Positions 61,382 to 64,000 of a stretch of 64,000 bases of DNA are shown here, piece by piece (the first letter of the stretch is position 1; every line of letters starts with the position of its first letter). The notes beneath the pieces are model-generated. The model was not told where the DNA came from and ran no database searches. It was given only the letters and a program-made list of their open reading frames with translations. Made by a program: the position numbers and the translations under genes. Source of the DNA: Ascidiimonas sp046199005 (GTDB lineage Bacteria; Bacteroidota; Bacteroidia; Flavobacteriales; Flavobacteriaceae); contig CP176050.1 of the NCBI GenBank assembly GCA_046199005.1, positions 930,001 through 994,000 of the forward strand. Direction: 5' to 3'.

Positions 61382-64000
61382 ATGAGCAATCGTAATTTAA
61401 AACTCTCGGGTCTTGAACCCTTAGTCATCACACCCGAAAGTAACTTTATAAATATTGGTGAGCGTACAAATGTTACTGGCTCCAGAAAGTTTCTGAGATT
61501 AGTCAAAGAAGAAAAATTTGATGAAGCGCTAGAGGTCGCCAGAGCCCAGGTAGAAGGAGGAGCTCAGATAATCGATATCAATATGGACGAAGGAATGATT
61601 GATGGCGCAGAAGCCATGACAACATTTCTTAACCTGATCGCTTCCGAACCTGACATTGCCAGAGTACCCATAATGATCGACAGTTCGAAATGGGAGATCA
61701 TCGAAGCAGGACTTAAGACGGTTCAGGGAAAATGTGTGGTCAATTCCATCAGTCTCAAAGAAGGAGAAGAGACATACCTCAAACAGGCTAAACTCATTAA
61801 AATGTACGGGGCAGCTGTAATTGTAATGGCTTTTGATGAAAAAGGACAGGCAGATACCTACGAACGCCGAATAGAAATTTGTAAAAGATCGTACGATCTC
61901 CTGGTAGAAAAGATAGATTTTGCACCGGAAGATATTATTTTCGATCCTAACATTTTTCCAGTGGCTACCGGAATGGAAGAACATCGTAGAAATGCAGTTG
62001 ATTTCTTTAAAGCTACCAAATGGATTCGGACGCATCTTCCACATGCAAGTGTAAGCGGTGGTGTAAGTAATGTTTCTTTTTCATTTAGAGGAAATAATAC
62101 GGTACGGGAAGCCATGCACTCAGCCTTCTTATATCATGCCATTCAAAATGGTATGAATATGGGTATCGTGAACCCCGAACTTCTCGAAGTATACGATGAT
62201 ATTCCTGAAGCTTTACTCACACGTGTAGAGGATGTATTATTGGATAGACGAGACGACGCTACAGAGCGATTGCTGGATTTTGCCGAAACTGTGAAGGGTA
62301 TCTCAAAAACAAGTGAAAAACAGGTAAAAGAGTGGCGAAGTCTGGACCTGCAGGAGCGAATAACGCATTCTCTCGTAAAAGGGATTGATGAATTTATCAC
62401 AGAAGATGTAGAGGAGGCAAGGCATTTGGTAGACAGACCCATTGAGGTGATCGAAGGACATCTCATGAAAGGAATGAATGTAGTGGGAGATCTGTTTGGC
62501 AGTGGTAAGATGTTTTTACCTCAAGTCGTGAAATCGGCAAGAGTAATGAAAAGAGCAGTGGCCTATTTGCTTCCTTTTATCGAAGCCGAAAAAGATGGGA
62601 AAAAGGAGTATGCCGGAAAAATTTTGCTAGCAACTGTTAAAGGGGATGTACACGATATTGGTAAAAATATAGTGGGTGTTGTTTTAGGGTGTAACAACTA
62701 TGAGATCATAGATCTTGGAGTGATGGTTCCCCCTGAAAAGATCATTCAAAAGGCCGTCGAAGAAAAAGTAGATATCATAGGGTTGAGCGGACTAATTACG
62801 CCTTCACTTGATGAGATGGTATACCTCGCTAATGAAATGGAAAAGGAAAATATGGATATTCCATTGCTTATTGGCGGGGCTACAACTTCAAGAGCGCATA
62901 CCGCGGTAAAAATTGCTCCAGGCTACTCAAATGCTGTAGTGCATGTAAATGACGCGTCAAAAGCGGTAACGGTAGTCGGAAGTTTGCTTCAAAAAAACAG
63001 TGATGAATTCAAACAGCTTATCAGAGATGAATACGATGAGTTCCGCGTTAAATTTTTAGAAAGAGGCAAAAAGAAAGAATACCTTACACTTGAAGCCGCA
63101 CGTGCCAACAAGTTCAAAGCAGATTTTGATAGTTTTAAGCCAGTGACTCCTGCGTTTCAAGGAATTGAGGTTTTTCAGGATGTTGATTTGAAAAAATTGG
63201 TACCCTATATTGATTGGAGTCCGTTTTTCAGGAGTTGGGATTTACACGGTAAATTCCCAGACATTCTCAAAGATGATATTGTTGGAGAACAGGCGACCTC
63301 TCTTTATGATGACGCATTAGAATTATTGAATGAAGTGTTGGAAAAAAAATTATTAAAAGCAAAAGCAGTTTTTGGTATTTTTCCAGCGAATACGGTGAAT
63401 GATGATGATATTGAAGTGCAACATGAAGACAGGAAGTTCTTTTTTAGAACATTGAGACAACAACTCAAAAAACATCAGGGAAAACCTAATTTTGCGCTGG
63501 CAGATTTTGTGGCTCCGAAAGAATCCGGATTACAGGATTTTATAGGAGCATTTTGTGTTACAGCAGGTTTTGGTACTGCAGAACTAGCCGCATCTTATGA
63601 AGCTGTTCACGACGATTACAACAGTATTATGATCAAAGCACTTGCAGACCGTTTGGCGGAAGCGTTTGCCGAATATCTGCATGAAAAAGTACGTAAAGAA
63701 TACTGGGCTTATGCCGCAAACGAAACACTAAGTAATGAACAACTTATAAAAGAGTCTTACAAAGGCGTTCGACCAGCACCGGGATATCCTGCTTGTCCTG
63801 ATCATCTTGAAAAGGAAACTATCTGGTCTTTGCTTGGCGTAGAAGAAGAAATCGGCGTTAAGTTAACTGAAAGTCTGGCCATGTGGCCTGCCGCCTCAGT
63901 TTCCGGATATTATTTTGCGCATCCCGAGAGCAGGTATTTCGGACTCGGAAAAATTGCGCAGGATCAGCTCGTAGATTATGCAAACCGGAAAGGAATCTCA
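61382..64000 (+). CDS. metH: Methionine synthase, pterin/B12/reactivation part (split MetH part 2), partial
   Basis: Runs off the right edge; 873 codons are present with no stop. It contains the pterin-binding barrel (INIGERTNVTGSRKF, VEGGAQIIDINMDEGM), the B12 cap helices (FLPQVVKSARVMKRAV), the cobalamin motif DVHDIGKNIVGVVLGC with the cobalt-binding His near residue 426, and the reactivation domain (VRPAPGYPACPDH). It takes methyl from methyl-tetrahydrofolate to cobalamin. Completes the split methionine synthase. Confidence 0.94.
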   Translation, partial: MSNRNLKLSGLEPLVITPESNFINIGERTNVTGSRKFLRLVKEEKFDEALEVARAQVEGGAQIIDINMDEGMIDGAEAMTTFLNLIASEPDIARVPIMIDSSKWEIIEAGLKTVQGKCVVNSISLKEGEETYLKQAKLIKMYGAAVIVMAFDEKGQADTYERRIEICKRSYDLLVEKIDFAPEDIIFDPNIFPVATGMEEHRRNAVDFFKATKWIRTHLPHASVSGGVSNVSFSFRGNNTVREAMHSAFLYHAIQNGMNMGIVNPELLEVYDDIPEALLTRVEDVLLDRRDDATERLLDFAETVKGISKTSEKQVKEWRSLDLQERITHSLVKGIDEFITEDVEEARHLVDRPIEVIEGHLMKGMNVVGDLFGSGKMFLPQVVKSARVMKRAVAYLLPFIEAEKDGKKEYAGKILLATVKGDVHDIGKNIVGVVLGCNNYEIIDLGVMVPPEKIIQKAVEEKVDIIGLSGLITPSLDEMVYLANEMEKENMDIPLLIGGATTSRAHTAVKIAPGYSNAVVHVNDASKAVTVVGSLLQKNSDEFKQLIRDEYDEFRVKFLERGKKKEYLTLEAARANKFKADFDSFKPVTPAFQGIEVFQDVDLKKLVPYIDWSPFFRSWDLHGKFPDILKDDIVGEQATSLYDDALELLNEVLEKKLLKAKAVFGIFPANTVNDDDIEVQHEDRKFFFRTLRQQLKKHQGKPNFALADFVAPKESGLQDFIGAFCVTAGFGTAELAASYEAVHDDYNSIMIKALADRLAEAFAEYLHEKVRKEYWAYAANETLSNEQLIKESYKGVRPAPGYPACPDHLEKETIWSLLGVEEEIGVKLTESLAMWPAASVSGYYFAHPESRYFGLGKIAQDQLVDYANRKGIS

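Overview
The window is an AT-rich chromosomal stretch from a member of the Bacteroidetes, most likely the family Flavobacteriaceae. The evidence is a short ~287-aa RpoD, DUF6089, DUF5686 and 2TM-type flavobacterial proteins, Bacteroidetes-type -7 boxes (TAnnTTTG), methionine synthase split into two genes, and a lanthipeptide system of the Bacteroidetes kind with a split LanB. No rRNA, tRNA, CRISPR array, transposase or integrase was seen.

Layout. 1-16.6 kb is housekeeping: rpoD and rpsU; DUF2797 and GH3-family genes; a minus-strand run pdxJ, alpha/beta hydrolase, small membrane protein, trigger factor, clpP, clpX; then a plus-strand envelope run CBS protein, nadK, DUF6089, uppS, bamA and two Skp/OmpH-like chaperones. 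16.7-27.1 kb is an accessory island between the second skp gene and murI. It encodes a class I lanthipeptide system: a C39 peptidase/ABC exporter, an HlyD-type adaptor, six diverse double-glycine precursor peptides, LanC, and LanB split into a dehydratase and an elimination protein. A 147-bp duplicate of the hlyD 3' end flanks the first precursor. 27.2-48.8 kb is mixed metabolism: murI, fructosamine kinase, folA, a class V aminotransferase, an egtB-egtD-DUF427 ergothioneine operon, thyA, a NupC-type transporter, a bifunctional nuclease, etfAB, a pyruvate dehydrogenase E1 beta, DUF5686, a membrane pyrophosphatase, a deoxynucleoside kinase and a frameshifted lipoprotein amidohydrolase. 49-64 kb is a methionine and sulfur region: metK behind a SAM-II-like aptamer, metY behind two tandem terminators, metX-hom-osmC-metZ-type genes behind a SAM-I riboswitch, sulfite reductase with a C-terminal helical extension, cobA for siroheme, a ferredoxin-NADP reductase, and split metH behind a second SAM-I riboswitch.

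The strongest unexplained signals are three. A ~95-bp interspersed repeat occurs four times, each copy in the same orientation just downstream of a minus-strand gene. The hlyD 3' end is duplicated around a precursor gene with clustered synonymous differences, which suggests precursor cassette exchange. The six-precursor lanthipeptide locus itself has cores whose products cannot be predicted from known families.
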